Counted from the stretch's first letter, positions 1 through 8,311 are shown. The stretch: 64,000 nt of DNA from Streptomyces daqingensis (GCF_014645895.1 NZ_BMMP01000010.1:186001-250000); one strand, 5' to 3'. Translations and numbers: made by a program. The notes: generated by a model not told the origin, from the sequence alone.

Positions 1-474
1 GGCGTCTCCGTCTCCAACTTCCTGCGCACCGCCGCGACGGCGCTGCGCGGCGAGGCCCCCAAGCTGCGGCTGTGGGTGAAGGAGGTCAAGGAGGCCATGG
101 AGCGCCTGCAGATCGACCCGTCCTTCGCCGAGCGGAACGTCAACGAGGGCTTCTCCGGCGGTGAGAAGAAGCGGCACGAGATCCTCCAGCTGGAGCTCCT
201 CAAGCCGAAGGTCGCCATCCTCGACGAGACCGACTCCGGCCTCGACGTGGACGCGCTGCGGGTGGTCTCCGAGGGTGTCAACCGCGTCCGCGAGGGCGGC
301 GAGGTCGGCACCATGCTGATCACCCACTACACGCGCATCCTGCGCTACATCAAGCCCGACCACGTGCACGTCTTCGCCAAGGGCCGGATCGCCGAGTCCG
401 GCGGCCCGGAGCTGGCCGACAAGCTCGAGGAAGAGGGCTACGAGGCATACGTGAAGGGAGGCGCCGCTTCGTGA
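1..474 (+). CDS. sufC: Fe-S assembly ATPase SufC (5' partial)
   Basis: C-terminal part of the ABC-type ATPase of the SufBCD scaffold, which powers Fe-S cluster assembly in the cytosol. The reading frame is open from base 1, so the N-terminus with Walker A lies outside the window. Visible are the SufC form of the ABC signature (FSGGEKKRHE), Walker B with the following acidic residue (AILDETDSGLD) and the switch histidine in ITHY. The last codons overlap the GTG start of sufS by four bases (GTGA), so the two are probably translationally coupled. SufC family identity is firm because GEKKR and ETDSGLD are typical of SufC rather than of transporter ATPases. Confidence 0.96.
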   Translation, partial: GVSVSNFLRTAATALRGEAPKLRLWVKEVKEAMERLQIDPSFAERNVNEGFSGGEKKRHEILQLELLKPKVAILDETDSGLDVDALRVVSEGVNRVREGGEVGTMLITHYTRILRYIKPDHVHVFAKGRIAESGGPELADKLEEEGYEAYVKGGAAS

Positions 475-1733
475 GTGACGTGACGCTTCCGGGTCTGCTC
501 GACACCGAGGCGATCCGCAAGGACTTCCCGATCCTGGACCGCGTGGTCCATGACGGCAAGAAGGTCGTGTACCTGGACAACGCGGCGACCTCGCAGAAGC
601 CGCGCCAGGTGCTCGACGCGATGAGCGACTACAACGAGCGGCACAACGCCAACGTCCACCGCGGTGTGCACGTCCTCGCGGAGGAGGCCACGGCGCTGTA
701 CGAGGGGGCGCGCGACAAGGTCGCGGGCTTCATCAACGCGCCGAGCCGTGACGAGGTCGTCTTCACGAAGAACGCCTCGGAGTCGCTCAACCTCGTGGCG
801 AACATGCTGGGCTGGGCGGACGAGCCCTACCGCGTCGAGCACGACACCGAGATCGTCATCACGGAGATGGAGCACCACTCCAACATCGTCCCGTGGCAGC
901 TGCTCTCGCAGCGCACGGGCGCGAAGCTGAAGTGGTTCGGGCTGACCGACGAGGGCCGGCTGGACCTGTCGTCGATCGAGCAGGTCATCACGGAGAAGAC
1001 CAAGGTCGTCTCCTTCACGCTGGTCTCCAACATCATGGGCACGATCAACCCGGTCGAAGCGATCGTCCGGCGTGCCCAGGAGGTCGGTGCGCTCGTCGTC
1101 GTCGACGCCTCGCAGGCGGCGCCGCACATGGTGCTGGACGTGCAGGCGCTGCAGGCGGACTTCGTGGCCTTCACGGGGCACAAGATGTGCGGTCCGACGG
1201 GCATCGGCGTGCTGTGGGGGCGGCAGGAGCTGCTGGACGACCTGCCGCCGTTCCTCGGCGGCGGCGAGATGATCGAGACCGTGACGATGCACGCGTCCAC
1301 GTACGCGCCCGCGCCGCACAAGTTCGAGGCGGGCACGCCGCCGATCGCTCAGGCGGTCGGTCTCGGCGCGGCCGTCGACTACCTGTCGTCGATCGGCATG
1401 GACAAGATCGAGGCACATGAGCACGCGCTGACCGAGTACGCGGTCAGCAAGCTCAAGGAGATCCCCGACCTGCGCTTCATCGGCCCCACCACGGCCGAGG
1501 ACCGGGGCGCGGCGATCTCCTTCACGCTCGGGGACATCCACCCTCACGACGTGGGGCAGGTGCTCGACGAGCAGGGCATCGCGGTCCGTGTCGGCCACCA
1601 CTGCGCGCGGCCCGTCTGCCTCCGGTACGGAATTCCTGCGACCACGCGGGCGTCGTTCTATCTGTACTCCACGCCGGCAGAGGTGGACGCCCTGGCCGAG
1701 GGTGTGGAACACGTACGGAACTTCTTCGCCTAG
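471..1733 (+). CDS. sufS: Cysteine desulfurase SufS
   Basis: Class V aminotransferase-fold PLP enzyme of 420 residues, the usual SufS length. It removes sulfur from cysteine and passes it as a persulfide to the scaffold. The PLP lysine is K238 in FTGHKMCGP, and the persulfide cysteine is C378 in the group II type context VGHHCARPVC. The histidine pair for PLP stacking is seen in MEHHSN near residue 130. The GTG start overlaps the sufC stop. SufU follows 44 bp downstream, and this SufS/SufU pairing is the actinobacterial and firmicute arrangement, where SufU accepts sulfur from SufS. Confidence 0.97.
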   Translation: MSDVTLPGLLDTEAIRKDFPILDRVVHDGKKVVYLDNAATSQKPRQVLDAMSDYNERHNANVHRGVHVLAEEATALYEGARDKVAGFINAPSRDEVVFTKNASESLNLVANMLGWADEPYRVEHDTEIVITEMEHHSNIVPWQLLSQRTGAKLKWFGLTDEGRLDLSSIEQVITEKTKVVSFTLVSNIMGTINPVEAIVRRAQEVGALVVVDASQAAPHMVLDVQALQADFVAFTGHKMCGPTGIGVLWGRQELLDDLPPFLGGGEMIETVTMHASTYAPAPHKFEAGTPPIAQAVGLGAAVDYLSSIGMDKIEAHEHALTEYAVSKLKEIPDLRFIGPTTAEDRGAAISFTLGDIHPHDVGQVLDEQGIAVRVGHHCARPVCLRYGIPATTRASFYLYSTPAEVDALAEGVEHVRNFFA

Positions 1734-1777
1734 GCGGAGACGAAGCCGCAGCTGAGGACTGGACGGACGGACGACTC

Positions 1778-2245
1778 GTGAAGCTGGACTCCATGTACCA
1801 GGAAGTGATCCTGGACCACTACAAGAATCCGCACGGCAAGGGCCTGCGAGAGGGCGACGCCGAGGTGCACCACGTCAACCCGACGTGCGGCGACGAGATC
1901 ACCCTGCGCGTGCGGTACGACGGCGAGACGGTTCGCGACGTCAGCTACGAGGGCCAGGGCTGCTCCATCAGCCAGGCCAGCGCCTCGGTGCTGAACGAGC
2001 TGCTGGTCGGCAAGGAGCTGGACCGGGCACGCACCATCCAGCAGACCTTCCTGGAGCTGATGCAGTCCCGCGGGAAGATCGAGCCGGACGAGGCCATGGA
2101 GGACGTGCTGGAGGACGCCGTCGCGTTCGCCGGGGTCTCGAAGTACCCGGCACGTGTGAAGTGTGCTCTGCTGAGCTGGATGGCATGGAAGGACGCCACC
2201 GCCCAGGCGCTGGGCGAGGACTCGGTAAAGGAGAAGACCGCATGA
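1778..2245 (+). CDS. sufU: SufU, zinc-dependent sulfurtransferase/Fe-S scaffold protein
   Basis: IscU-like fold protein of 155 residues. The three conserved cysteines are in NPTCGDE (about residue 41), GQGCSIS (about 67) and VKCALLSW (about 128). An 18-20 residue insertion between the second and third cysteines (KELDRARTIQQTF region) marks SufU rather than IscU. In the SufS/SufU pairs that have been studied, SufU carries zinc and accepts persulfide sulfur. GTG is chosen as start because it opens the conserved MYQEVILDHYKNPHG block, though no strong ribosome binding site is visible. The stop overlaps the next ATG (ATGA). Confidence 0.95.
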   Translation: MKLDSMYQEVILDHYKNPHGKGLREGDAEVHHVNPTCGDEITLRVRYDGETVRDVSYEGQGCSISQASASVLNELLVGKELDRARTIQQTFLELMQSRGKIEPDEAMEDVLEDAVAFAGVSKYPARVKCALLSWMAWKDATAQALGEDSVKEKTA

Positions 2246-2571
2246 CCGAGACCACAACGAAGCCCGCGGGCGAGGACGAGGTCCGCGAGGCGCTTCTGGA
2301 CGTCGTGGACCCGGAGCTGGGCATCGACGTCGTCAACCTGGGCCTGATCTACGGGGTCCACGTCGACGAGTCGAACGTCGCGACGATCGACATGACGCTC
2401 ACCTCGGCGGCGTGCCCGCTGACCGACGTCATCGAGGACCAGGCCAAGTCCGCGACCGAGGGCATCGTCAAGGAACTGAAGATCAACTGGGTCTGGATGC
2501 CCCCGTGGGGCCCGGACAAGATCACGGACGACGGCCGCGAGCAGCTGCGGGCGCTGGGCTTCAACGTCTGA
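2242..2571 (+). CDS. DUF59/MIP18-family metal-sulfur cluster assembly factor
   Basis: Small DUF59 (PaaD/SufT-like) protein of 109 residues, last gene of the suf operon. The family motif is seen as VVDPELGIDVVNLGLIYG, followed by the conserved TSAACPLTD with its single cysteine, and the C-terminal WMPPWGPDKIT. Relatives help mature Fe-S proteins (SufT in staphylococci; the PaaD and MIP18 groups). Its ATG overlaps the sufU stop by four bases, so it is almost certainly cotranslated. The exact client proteins cannot be read from sequence. Confidence 0.93.
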   Translation: MTETTTKPAGEDEVREALLDVVDPELGIDVVNLGLIYGVHVDESNVATIDMTLTSAACPLTDVIEDQAKSATEGIVKELKINWVWMPPWGPDKITDDGREQLRALGFNV

Positions 2572-2617
2572 GCCGTCCGCTCTCGCGCGGGCACGTCGAC
2601 CCGCCAGCCTCACCTCG

Positions 2618-2649
2618 GGCGTGCCCCGGCATTCATGCCGGGGCACGCC
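2618..2649 (+). terminator. suf operon terminator hairpin
   Basis: Perfect 14-bp inverted repeat: left arm 2618-2631 (GGCGTGCCCCGGCA), right arm 2636-2649, four-base loop TTCA. It is followed by TTTCTG. It starts 46 bp after the stop of the DUF59 gene and is the natural end of the suf transcript. Confidence 0.85.
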
Positions 2650-2709
2650 TTTCTGTGCCTTCCTTGTCTGAGTTCTCCGGAATCGACACGATCGGAGCGG
2701 CGCAGTTGT

Positions 2710-2745
2710 GTACGGCCGTACGCATCGCTCTGTAGGCTCGTGGCC
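2710..2745 (+). promoter_or_regulatory. Leaderless-type promoter and 12-bp palindrome upstream of the SMR gene
   Basis: A perfect palindrome GTACGGCCGTAC lies at 2710-2721. A TAGGCT -10 hexamer lies at 2733-2738, exactly seven bases before the ATG at 2746. No ribosome binding site is present, so the transcript is probably leaderless. The palindrome sits where the -35 region should be, a position suited to repression. The obvious candidate ligand is the TetR protein encoded by the overlapping downstream gene; that link is inferred. Confidence 0.6.
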
Positions 2746-3066
2746 ATGGTCTACGTGACGCTCATAGGGGCGATCCTGGCGGAGGTCCTGGGCACCACCG
2801 CGATGAAGTACAGCTACGGGTTCAGCAGGCTCTGGCCGACGCTCGCCACCGCCGCCGGCTACACGGTCGCCTTCGTGCTGCTCGCCCAGACGCTCAAGAC
2901 GATGGCCGTGGGCACGACCTACGCGATCTGGTCAGGCGTCGGCACGGCCGCGATCGCCGTGATCGGGATCGTCTTCATCGGGGAATCGGTCAGTGTCGCG
3001 AAGATCGCGGGCATCGTGCTCGTCATCGCCGGGGTCATGCTGCTCAACCTGGGGAGCGCGCACTGA
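2746..3066 (+). CDS. SMR-family multidrug efflux transporter
   Basis: Small multidrug resistance protein of 106 residues with four predicted membrane helices. The essential membrane-embedded glutamate is E13 in ILAEVLGTTAMKYS, and GTTYAIWSGVGTA in helix 3 is the family signature. Such proteins work as antiparallel dimers that exchange cationic drugs or guanidinium-like compounds for protons. The ATG at 2746 is chosen because it follows a TAGGCT -10 element by seven bases and gives the canonical SMR N-terminus. An in-frame GTG lies two codons upstream. The stop overlaps the start of the TetR gene (TGATG). Confidence 0.93.
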   Translation: MVYVTLIGAILAEVLGTTAMKYSYGFSRLWPTLATAAGYTVAFVLLAQTLKTMAVGTTYAIWSGVGTAAIAVIGIVFIGESVSVAKIAGIVLVIAGVMLLNLGSAH

Positions 3067-3668
3067 TGGCCGTCCGCCGCTTCGACCCCGGGCGGCGGCA
3101 GCGAATCATCGACGCCGCCATCCGCATCGCCGAGTTCAAGGGCATCGCCGGACTGTCGCACCGGACCGTCGCCGCGGAGGCGGACGTCCCGCTCGGCTCG
3201 ACGACCTACCACTTCGCCAGCCTCGACGATCTGCTCGTCGCGGCGCTCGAACAGGTCACCAGAGAGCCGAGCAGCGCGATGACGGACTGGGAGGACGTGC
3301 TGGCGGAGGTGGGACGGCCCGCACCGGCGCACGGCGCCGGGCCGCAGGCGACGGAAGGACGGGGGCTCACCCTCGCCGACGCCCTCACCCGTCTCCTCGA
3401 CGAGTACGCGCACGGCGGCCGGGGCCGCATCCGCCTGGAGTACGAGCTCTACCTGGCCGCGCTGCGCCGCCCGGCCCTGCAGCCCGTCGCCGCCGCCTGG
3501 TGCGACGAGATGGCGCGGATACTCGCCCGCCATACCGCCGACGAGGCCACGGCACGTGTCCTCGTCGCGCTCATCGACGGCCTGCTTCTCCAGCTCCTGC
3601 TCACCGACCGGCCCTTCGACCGGCAGGCCGTGCGGTCGGCGCTCGCCCGCGTCACTGGCGAACCCTGA
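3066..3668 (+). CDS. TetR-family regulator coupled to the SMR efflux gene
   Basis: Protein of 200 residues with an N-terminal TetR helix-turn-helix at about residues 10-55 (IIDAAIRIAEFKGIAGLS, TVAAEADVPLGSTTYHF). The C-terminal ligand domain is typical of efflux repressors (LYLAALRRPAL). The ATG overlaps the SMR stop codon, so regulator and pump are made from one mRNA. This suggests an autoregulated operon in which the pump substrate or a related cation is the inducer. The palindrome at 2710-2721 is the candidate operator. Confidence 0.92.
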   Translation: MAVRRFDPGRRQRIIDAAIRIAEFKGIAGLSHRTVAAEADVPLGSTTYHFASLDDLLVAALEQVTREPSSAMTDWEDVLAEVGRPAPAHGAGPQATEGRGLTLADALTRLLDEYAHGGRGRIRLEYELYLAALRRPALQPVAAAWCDEMARILARHTADEATARVLVALIDGLLLQLLLTDRPFDRQAVRSALARVTGEP

Positions 3669-3746
3669 GACTCCGGGGCCGGTGAGGGGACCGCTCGCCC
3701 CGGACGGGAGGGCACGTCCGCCGGGCGCTCCGCCTGCTGAGACCGG

Positions 3747-3777
3747 TTGGCATCGGCCACGCGCGGGCCGATAGCGT
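3747..3777 (+). promoter_or_regulatory. dapD promoter, leaderless type
   Basis: TTGGCA at 3747-3752 and TAGCGT at 3772-3777 (spacing 19; an alternative GATAGC at 3770 gives 17). The TAGnnT element is seven bases before the dapD ATG and no Shine-Dalgarno sequence intervenes, so a leaderless mRNA is likely. Confidence 0.5.
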
Positions 3778-3784
3778 TCGATAC

Positions 3785-4774
3785 ATGACCCAAGCTGCCA
3801 CCACCACCCGTACGACCGGCGCCGTCGCCGTCGGGCTCGCCACGATCGCCGGGGACAAGGTCCTGGACACCTGGTTCCCCGCCCCCGAACTCGTCGCGGA
3901 GCCCGGTGTGCCCGCCGGAAGCGACCGGCTGAGCCCCGAGAGCGCCGCCGAGGCGATGGGGGAGGCCGCACCGAAGGCGCTCGGCACCGATCCTGTGCGC
4001 GGTGTCGAGATCGTGGCCGTACGCACGGTCATCACCTCGCTGGAGGACAAGCCGCTCGACGCCCACGACGCGTACCTGCGACTTCACCTGCTCAGCCACC
4101 GCCTGGTGCGGCCGCACGGGCAGAGCCTCGAAGGTCTCTTCGGTCTGCTCACGAACGTCGCCTGGACGAACCTCGGCCCCGTCGCCGTCGACCGCCTGGA
4201 GCAGGTGCGGCTCGCGGCCCGTGCGGCGGGCAAGCACCTGAGCGTCACCAGCGTCGACAAGTTCCCGCGCATGACGGACTACGTCGCGCCGGCTGGTGTG
4301 CGCATCGCCGACGCCGACCGCGCGCGTCTCGGCGCGCACCTCGCCGAGGGCACGACGGTGATGCACGAGGGCTTCGTCAACTTCAACGCGGGCACGCTGG
4401 GCAAGTCCATGGTGGAGGGCCGGATCAGCGCGGGCGTCGTCGTGGGCGACGGCTCCGACATCGGCGGCGGCGCTTCGATCATGGGCACCCTCTCCGGCGG
4501 CGGTCAGCAGACGATCTCCATCGGCGAGCGCTGCCTGCTCGGTGCCGAGGCGGGCATCGGCATCTCGCTCGGCGACGACTGCATCGTCGAGGCCGGCCTC
4601 TACGTGACGGCCGGTACGCGCGTCTCGCTGCCGGACGGGAAGATCGTCAAGGCCCTGGAGCTCTCCGGCGCCAACAACCTTCTCTTCCGCCGCAATTCGA
4701 CGACCGGCACGGTCGAGGTCCTGCAGCGCACCGGCTCGTGGGGCGGGCTGAACGAGGCCCTGCACAGCAACTGA
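3785..4774 (+). CDS. dapD: Tetrahydrodipicolinate N-succinyltransferase DapD
   Basis: Enzyme of 329 residues that transfers succinyl from succinyl-CoA to tetrahydrodipicolinate in the succinylase branch of lysine and meso-diaminopimelate synthesis. The middle and C-terminal parts carry the left-handed beta-helix hexapeptide pattern (for example VVVGDGSDIGGGASIMGTL, then ISIGERCLLGAEAGIGISLGDDC). The acidic substrate-site region TTVMHEGFVNFNAGTLG is the actinobacterial DapD form. The length matches actinobacterial DapD, which is longer than the proteobacterial type. It appears to be a single-gene unit. Confidence 0.95.
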   Translation: MTQAATTTRTTGAVAVGLATIAGDKVLDTWFPAPELVAEPGVPAGSDRLSPESAAEAMGEAAPKALGTDPVRGVEIVAVRTVITSLEDKPLDAHDAYLRLHLLSHRLVRPHGQSLEGLFGLLTNVAWTNLGPVAVDRLEQVRLAARAAGKHLSVTSVDKFPRMTDYVAPAGVRIADADRARLGAHLAEGTTVMHEGFVNFNAGTLGKSMVEGRISAGVVVGDGSDIGGGASIMGTLSGGGQQTISIGERCLLGAEAGIGISLGDDCIVEAGLYVTAGTRVSLPDGKIVKALELSGANNLLFRRNSTTGTVEVLQRTGSWGGLNEALHSN

Positions 4775-4861
4775 ACCCGCGGCGCAGACAGGGGAGTTCG
4801 GCCCTCGGCGGCCGCCGCGTGAGGAGCCTCCGCGACTCCCGGGGCGGGTGCCGGCCCGAAG

Positions 4862-4905
4862 TTCACCGCGCATGCCCGTAGGCCATAGGCTTACGGGCAT
4901 GCGCG
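4862..4905 (+). promoter_or_regulatory. Promoter inside a 14-bp inverted repeat that includes the start codon
   Basis: Inverted repeat with 14-bp perfect arms at 4867-4880 (CGCGCATGCCCGTA) and 4892-4905, and an 11-base spacer. The spacer holds TAGGCT at 4886-4891, seven bases before the ATG at 4899. TTCACC at 4862-4867 gives an 18-bp -35/-10 spacing. The right arm contains the ATG itself. Any protein bound here, or an RNA hairpin in a longer transcript, would hide both promoter and start codon. Confidence 0.6.
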
Positions 4906-5747
4906 ATCTTGCGGCAGGAGTACGGTATTTGGGGCGCGGCCAGCGCTGGGTCCTCGGGCACGGACGGTGGTTCGGCTTCGGCCTGCTGCCCGCGCTCGTC
5001 ACGTTCGTGCTGTACGCGGCGGCTCTCGCGGCGCTCGCCTTCTGGGCGGACGACGTCGCGGCGTGGGCCACCCCGTTCGCAGACGGCTGGGACGAGACCT
5101 GGCGTTCGATCCTGCGCGGCCTCTTCGCGGTGCTGCTCTGGCTGGGCGCGCTGCTGCTGTCCGTGCTCACCTTCACGGCGGTGACGCTCCTCGTCGGCGA
5201 TCCCTTCTACGAGAAGCTCTCCGAACAGGTCGAGGAGTCCGAGGGCGACTGCCCCGAGGGCCTCGACCGCCCGCTCTGGCTCGAACTGTGGGCGTCGCTG
5301 TGCGACAGCCTCTACGTACTGTGGAGGGCCCTGCTCTTCGCCGTGCCGCTCTTCTTCCTCGGCTTCGTGCCGGTGATCGGCCAGACGGTCGTCCCGGCGC
5401 TGGGCTTCTGCGTGTCCGGCTTCTTCCTCACGCTCGAACTCGTCTCGGTCGCCATGCAGCGCCGCGGCATCCCCGTACGGGAGCGGCTGGCGATCCTGCG
5501 TACGCGCAGGGCGCTCGCCCTCGGCTTCGGCGTCCCGCTGGTGCTGGCGTTCCTGGTGCCGCTGGTGGCGGTGGTGCTGATGCCGGGTGCGGTGGCCGGG
5601 GCGGCGCTGCTCGTACGGGACCTGATGGACGCCGGAACGGGCGGGGACGGTGACGTGGCGGCCGGGGAGGTCCAGGGCGGCGCGGCGGCCGACCCCCGGG
5701 TCAACCCGGCTGCCGGGACTCGGCCTCCCGGGGGAAGCTCGCAGTAG
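4899..5747 (+). CDS. EI24-domain membrane protein
   Basis: Protein of 282 residues with about five to six hydrophobic segments (about 28-50, 75-100, 145-165, 170-195, 230-260). It matches the EI24/CysZ-like family (FGFGLLPALVTFVLYAAAL; LVGDPFYEKLSEQVE). CysZ relatives carry sulfate, but this actinobacterial branch is uncharacterised, so only membrane location is safe. ATG 4899 is chosen over upstream codons because it follows a TAGGCT element and opens the conserved MRDLAAGVRYLGRG block. Its 3' end overlaps the converging Uma2 gene by 47 bp. Confidence 0.85.
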   Translation: MRDLAAGVRYLGRGQRWVLGHGRWFGFGLLPALVTFVLYAAALAALAFWADDVAAWATPFADGWDETWRSILRGLFAVLLWLGALLLSVLTFTAVTLLVGDPFYEKLSEQVEESEGDCPEGLDRPLWLELWASLCDSLYVLWRALLFAVPLFFLGFVPVIGQTVVPALGFCVSGFFLTLELVSVAMQRRGIPVRERLAILRTRRALALGFGVPLVLAFLVPLVAVVLMPGAVAGAALLVRDLMDAGTGGDGDVAAGEVQGGAAADPRVNPAAGTRPPGGSSQ

Positions 5748-6285
5748 GCAGCGTCATCCCCAGGAGCGTCGTGGTCAGGTCGACGGGGGTGCCGAAGTCG
5801 ACGGTCAACTCGCTCCGGTAGCCGGCCGGGTCCTTGGGCCGGGTGTAGAGGTGGCACCGCCCGAGATAGGGATCGGCGATCAGATAGACGGGCACCCCTG
5901 CCGTCGAGTACGCCCGCAGCTTGGGGCCGTAGTCGTCGGCTCCCGTTCCCTTGGAGACGACCTCGGCGATGAACTCGACGTCCTGGTAACGCCAGCGGCC
6001 CCGCGCGTCCCGCACCGCGCCTTCCTTGAGCTTCGCCACGTCCGGTGCGAAACCGTTCTTGTGGCCGGGGAAGTCGATCCGCACGTCCGACTTCACTTGG
6101 ACGTCCACGCCGAATCTGTCCTCAAGGGATCGGACGATTCTGCGGATGATCTCCCAATGGGTGTCCCGCTGCGGCGCCATGTGGACCGTACCCTCCACGA
6201 TCTCGGCCTTGTAGCCTTCGGGGACGGGCATCCGCTCCAACAGCTCGAACAAGTCGTCCAGGCTAGGTTCGCTGCTGTCGGCCAT
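5701..6285 (-). CDS. Uma2-family (DUF820) PD-(D/E)xK nuclease-like protein
   Basis: Protein of 194 residues of the Uma2 family, which is abundant in Streptomyces and cyanobacteria and has a restriction-endonuclease-like fold. Visible are the substrate-side motif PEGYKAEIVEGTVHMAP, the acidic residue in GFAPDVAKL, and the E-x-K-like element in EFIAEVVSKGTG. The following DYGPKLRAYSTAGVPVYLIADP is diagnostic. Biological role and DNA target are unknown. An AGGA ribosome binding site precedes the ATG. It converges on the EI24 gene with overlapping 3' ends. Confidence 0.88.
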   Translation of the reverse strand: MADSSEPSLDDLFELLERMPVPEGYKAEIVEGTVHMAPQRDTHWEIIRRIVRSLEDRFGVDVQVKSDVRIDFPGHKNGFAPDVAKLKEGAVRDARGRWRYQDVEFIAEVVSKGTGADDYGPKLRAYSTAGVPVYLIADPYLGRCHLYTRPKDPAGYRSELTVDFGTPVDLTTTLLGMTLPTASFPREAESRQPG

Positions 6286-6398
6286 CTCGATCCTGTCGGT
6301 GAGCTCGACTTGTCATCGTGCCGCTCCCTCCCCTATCACGCCGTGCGGCGTAGCCGCAGGTTCAACGATACGACTGCGAAAAGGTCACGGTAAGCGAG

Positions 6399-6432
6399 CC
6401 GGCGGGCGCCTCCGGTGAGAGGCGCCCGCCGG
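6399..6432 (-). terminator. Terminator hairpin of the secreted nuclease gene
   Basis: Arms 6399-6412 and 6419-6432 form a perfect 14-bp stem (CCGGCGGGCGCCTC) with a six-base loop. It lies 34 bp past the stop of the nuclease gene on the minus strand and separates it from the Uma2 gene. Confidence 0.8.
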
Positions 6433-6466
6433 GCAGGTCGGGGTGGGCTGGGAGCCCGGGGGCCCG

Positions 6467-8311
6467 TCAGGGACGGAACCGGATCACCGAGGGGTCGTGG
6501 TCGCTGGTCTGGTCGTGGAACTCCGAGTTGATGTGCACGATGTCGTAGTCCACCCAGCCGACGCCCGGACTGGTCAGGGCGTGGTCCAGGGCCTGGGAGT
6601 TGCCGTTGAAGACGTAGCCGTAGCGCTCGTTCGCGGGCAGCCGGTCCATCGGGCTGGTGAGGGCTTCGTCGGCCCGCAGGGCGTCGAGGCTGGGGGAGAA
6701 GGGGAAGTCGTTGAGGTCGCCGGCGGCGATCACAGCGGCGTCGGGGTCGACGGACTGGACCTGCTTCGCGAAGGAGTTGACCAGCTTCGCCTGCTCGATG
6801 CGCTGCGGTTCGGAGTGGCGCGCCGGGGGCTGGATGCGGCCGTCCAGGGGCTGGTCGCCCTCGAGGTCGCCGCCGCCCTTGGAGCTGAAGTGGTTCGCCA
6901 CGACGAAGACCTGCCGCCCGCGGAAGGTGAACTCACCGGCGAGCGACTTGCGGCTCGCCTTCCACGCCTCGTTCTGCGGCTCGATGCGGCCCGGGTTCGC
7001 CGAGAGCTGAGGGGTGCCGTCCTCGTCCGTCACCTCCACCGCGGTGTCGGCGTCGCCGCCCTTGCGGTCGGTGAAGGAGACGCGCTCCGGGTTGAAGAGG
7101 AACGCGACACGTATGTTGCCGCCGGGCTGCCCGCCGTCCGCCTTGTCGGCGGGGTCGATCTGGCGCCAGTCGTACGAGGGCCCGCCGGCCGCCTCGACGG
7201 CCTCGGTCAGCTTCTTCAGCGTCTCGTCGGCGGCGACCGTCCCGTCGTCGTCGGGACCGGAGTTGTCCTGCACCTCCTCCACCGCGACGATGTCCGGCGA
7301 GGCGAGGTTCTGCACGAGGGCCTCGGCGAGGCGGGTGAACTTCTCCGGCTCGCTCTTCGGGGAGAGGTTCTCCACGTTGTAGGTGGCGACGGAGAGTTCG
7401 CCCTTGTGCTGCTTGCGCGTCTTCTCCCGGGCGAGGCCGTTGTCCTCCAGCTCGCCCAGATCCGTGGCGCGGATCGAGTAGCCGCCGAAGCTGTCGAAGT
7501 CCAGCGGGCCGGCGGTCCTGCCGCTCAGCTTGTCGCCGACGTCGGCCTTCGGGAACGGCTGTATCTCGGCGGGAAGGAGCGAACTGACCTTCACGCGGGC
7601 GCCGTTCTGCTGGTCGTAGCCGCCGTAGAGCGTGCCGCCGCGAGGTGTCGGGTTCTCGAAGCGGTCCGCGGTGACCCACACCTCGTCGTACTTCGTGGTG
7701 GGCCCGGTGACCGCGGCGTCCTCGACCTGCGTCCGCATGCCCTCCAGGGACTCGTAGAGGTCGAGGGCGAAGTCGCCGGGGCGCAGCGCGAGCGGCTCGA
7801 TGTCGCCGCCGTCCTCGGCGGGGGGCGCGTACTCGTCGGGGATCCTGCCGCCGTCCAGGGTGACCGCGCGGGGCAGCTTCCGCTTCTTGTCCGTCTTGGT
7901 CCACTCCGCCTTCGTCAGCTGCGTGACGGACTGGCCGCCCGACTCCCTGCCGCCCGGGTAGAACTCGCTCACCTCGCCGGAGACCCGTACCTGGTCCCCG
8001 GCCATCACGTCGGGAGTCTCCTCGCCGGTGAAGACGAAGATGCCCTCGCTCGTCGCGGGGTCGTTGTCGGGCTTGGGGTCCTGCATCCAGAAGCCGCGGG
8101 CCTTGCCGAACACGCGTACCGCTGTGACGACTCCGGGTACGCCGGTGACGCGCTCGCCCGCGTAGGGGGATATCCGCGTGCTGCCCTGGATCTCGTGCAC
8201 GCGCGGCGACTTGGCGGTGGCACCGGCCGCGGAGGGGGCGGGCAGGACGATGAGTGTGGAACACAGCGCCACGACGGTGAGAGCCGAGGAGCGGGCCAGA
8301 CGTGACGACAA
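6467..8311 (-). CDS. Secreted ExeM/NucH-like endonuclease/exonuclease/phosphatase-family nuclease
   Basis: Exported protein of 614 residues. An N-terminal signal peptide ends near SAAGATA. An OB-like domain follows at about 35-130 (GVVTAVRVFGKARGFWMQD; DQVRVSGEVSEF), then a C-terminal metal-dependent phosphodiesterase domain. Its motifs are seen in order: VATYNVENL, DIVAVEEVQD, ANHFSSKGG, AAGDLNDFPFS, LDHALTS and SDHDPS. TTG at 8311 is chosen as start because GGAGG lies five bases upstream and this places the signal peptide at the N-terminus. A longer reading from 8449 has no such support. Likely role: scavenging of extracellular DNA for phosphate and nucleosides. Confidence 0.88.
   Translation of the reverse strand: MSSRLARSSALTVVALCSTLIVLPAPSAAGATAKSPRVHEIQGSTRISPYAGERVTGVPGVVTAVRVFGKARGFWMQDPKPDNDPATSEGIFVFTGEETPDVMAGDQVRVSGEVSEFYPGGRESGGQSVTQLTKAEWTKTDKKRKLPRAVTLDGGRIPDEYAPPAEDGGDIEPLALRPGDFALDLYESLEGMRTQVEDAAVTGPTTKYDEVWVTADRFENPTPRGGTLYGGYDQQNGARVKVSSLLPAEIQPFPKADVGDKLSGRTAGPLDFDSFGGYSIRATDLGELEDNGLAREKTRKQHKGELSVATYNVENLSPKSEPEKFTRLAEALVQNLASPDIVAVEEVQDNSGPDDDGTVAADETLKKLTEAVEAAGGPSYDWRQIDPADKADGGQPGGNIRVAFLFNPERVSFTDRKGGDADTAVEVTDEDGTPQLSANPGRIEPQNEAWKASRKSLAGEFTFRGRQVFVVANHFSSKGGGDLEGDQPLDGRIQPPARHSEPQRIEQAKLVNSFAKQVQSVDPDAAVIAAGDLNDFPFSPSLDALRADEALTSPMDRLPANERYGYVFNGNSQALDHALTSPGVGWVDYDIVHINSEFHDQTSDHDPSVIRFRP

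Noticed and set aside
438..1712. Long open frame on the minus strand opposite sufS
   Set aside because: It mirrors the sufS coding frame in a high-GC genome, has arginine-rich composition and no family motif.
6443..8305. 620-codon plus-strand frame opposite the secreted nuclease
   Set aside because: Valine/glycine-rich antisense shadow of a clear nuclease with intact catalytic motifs.
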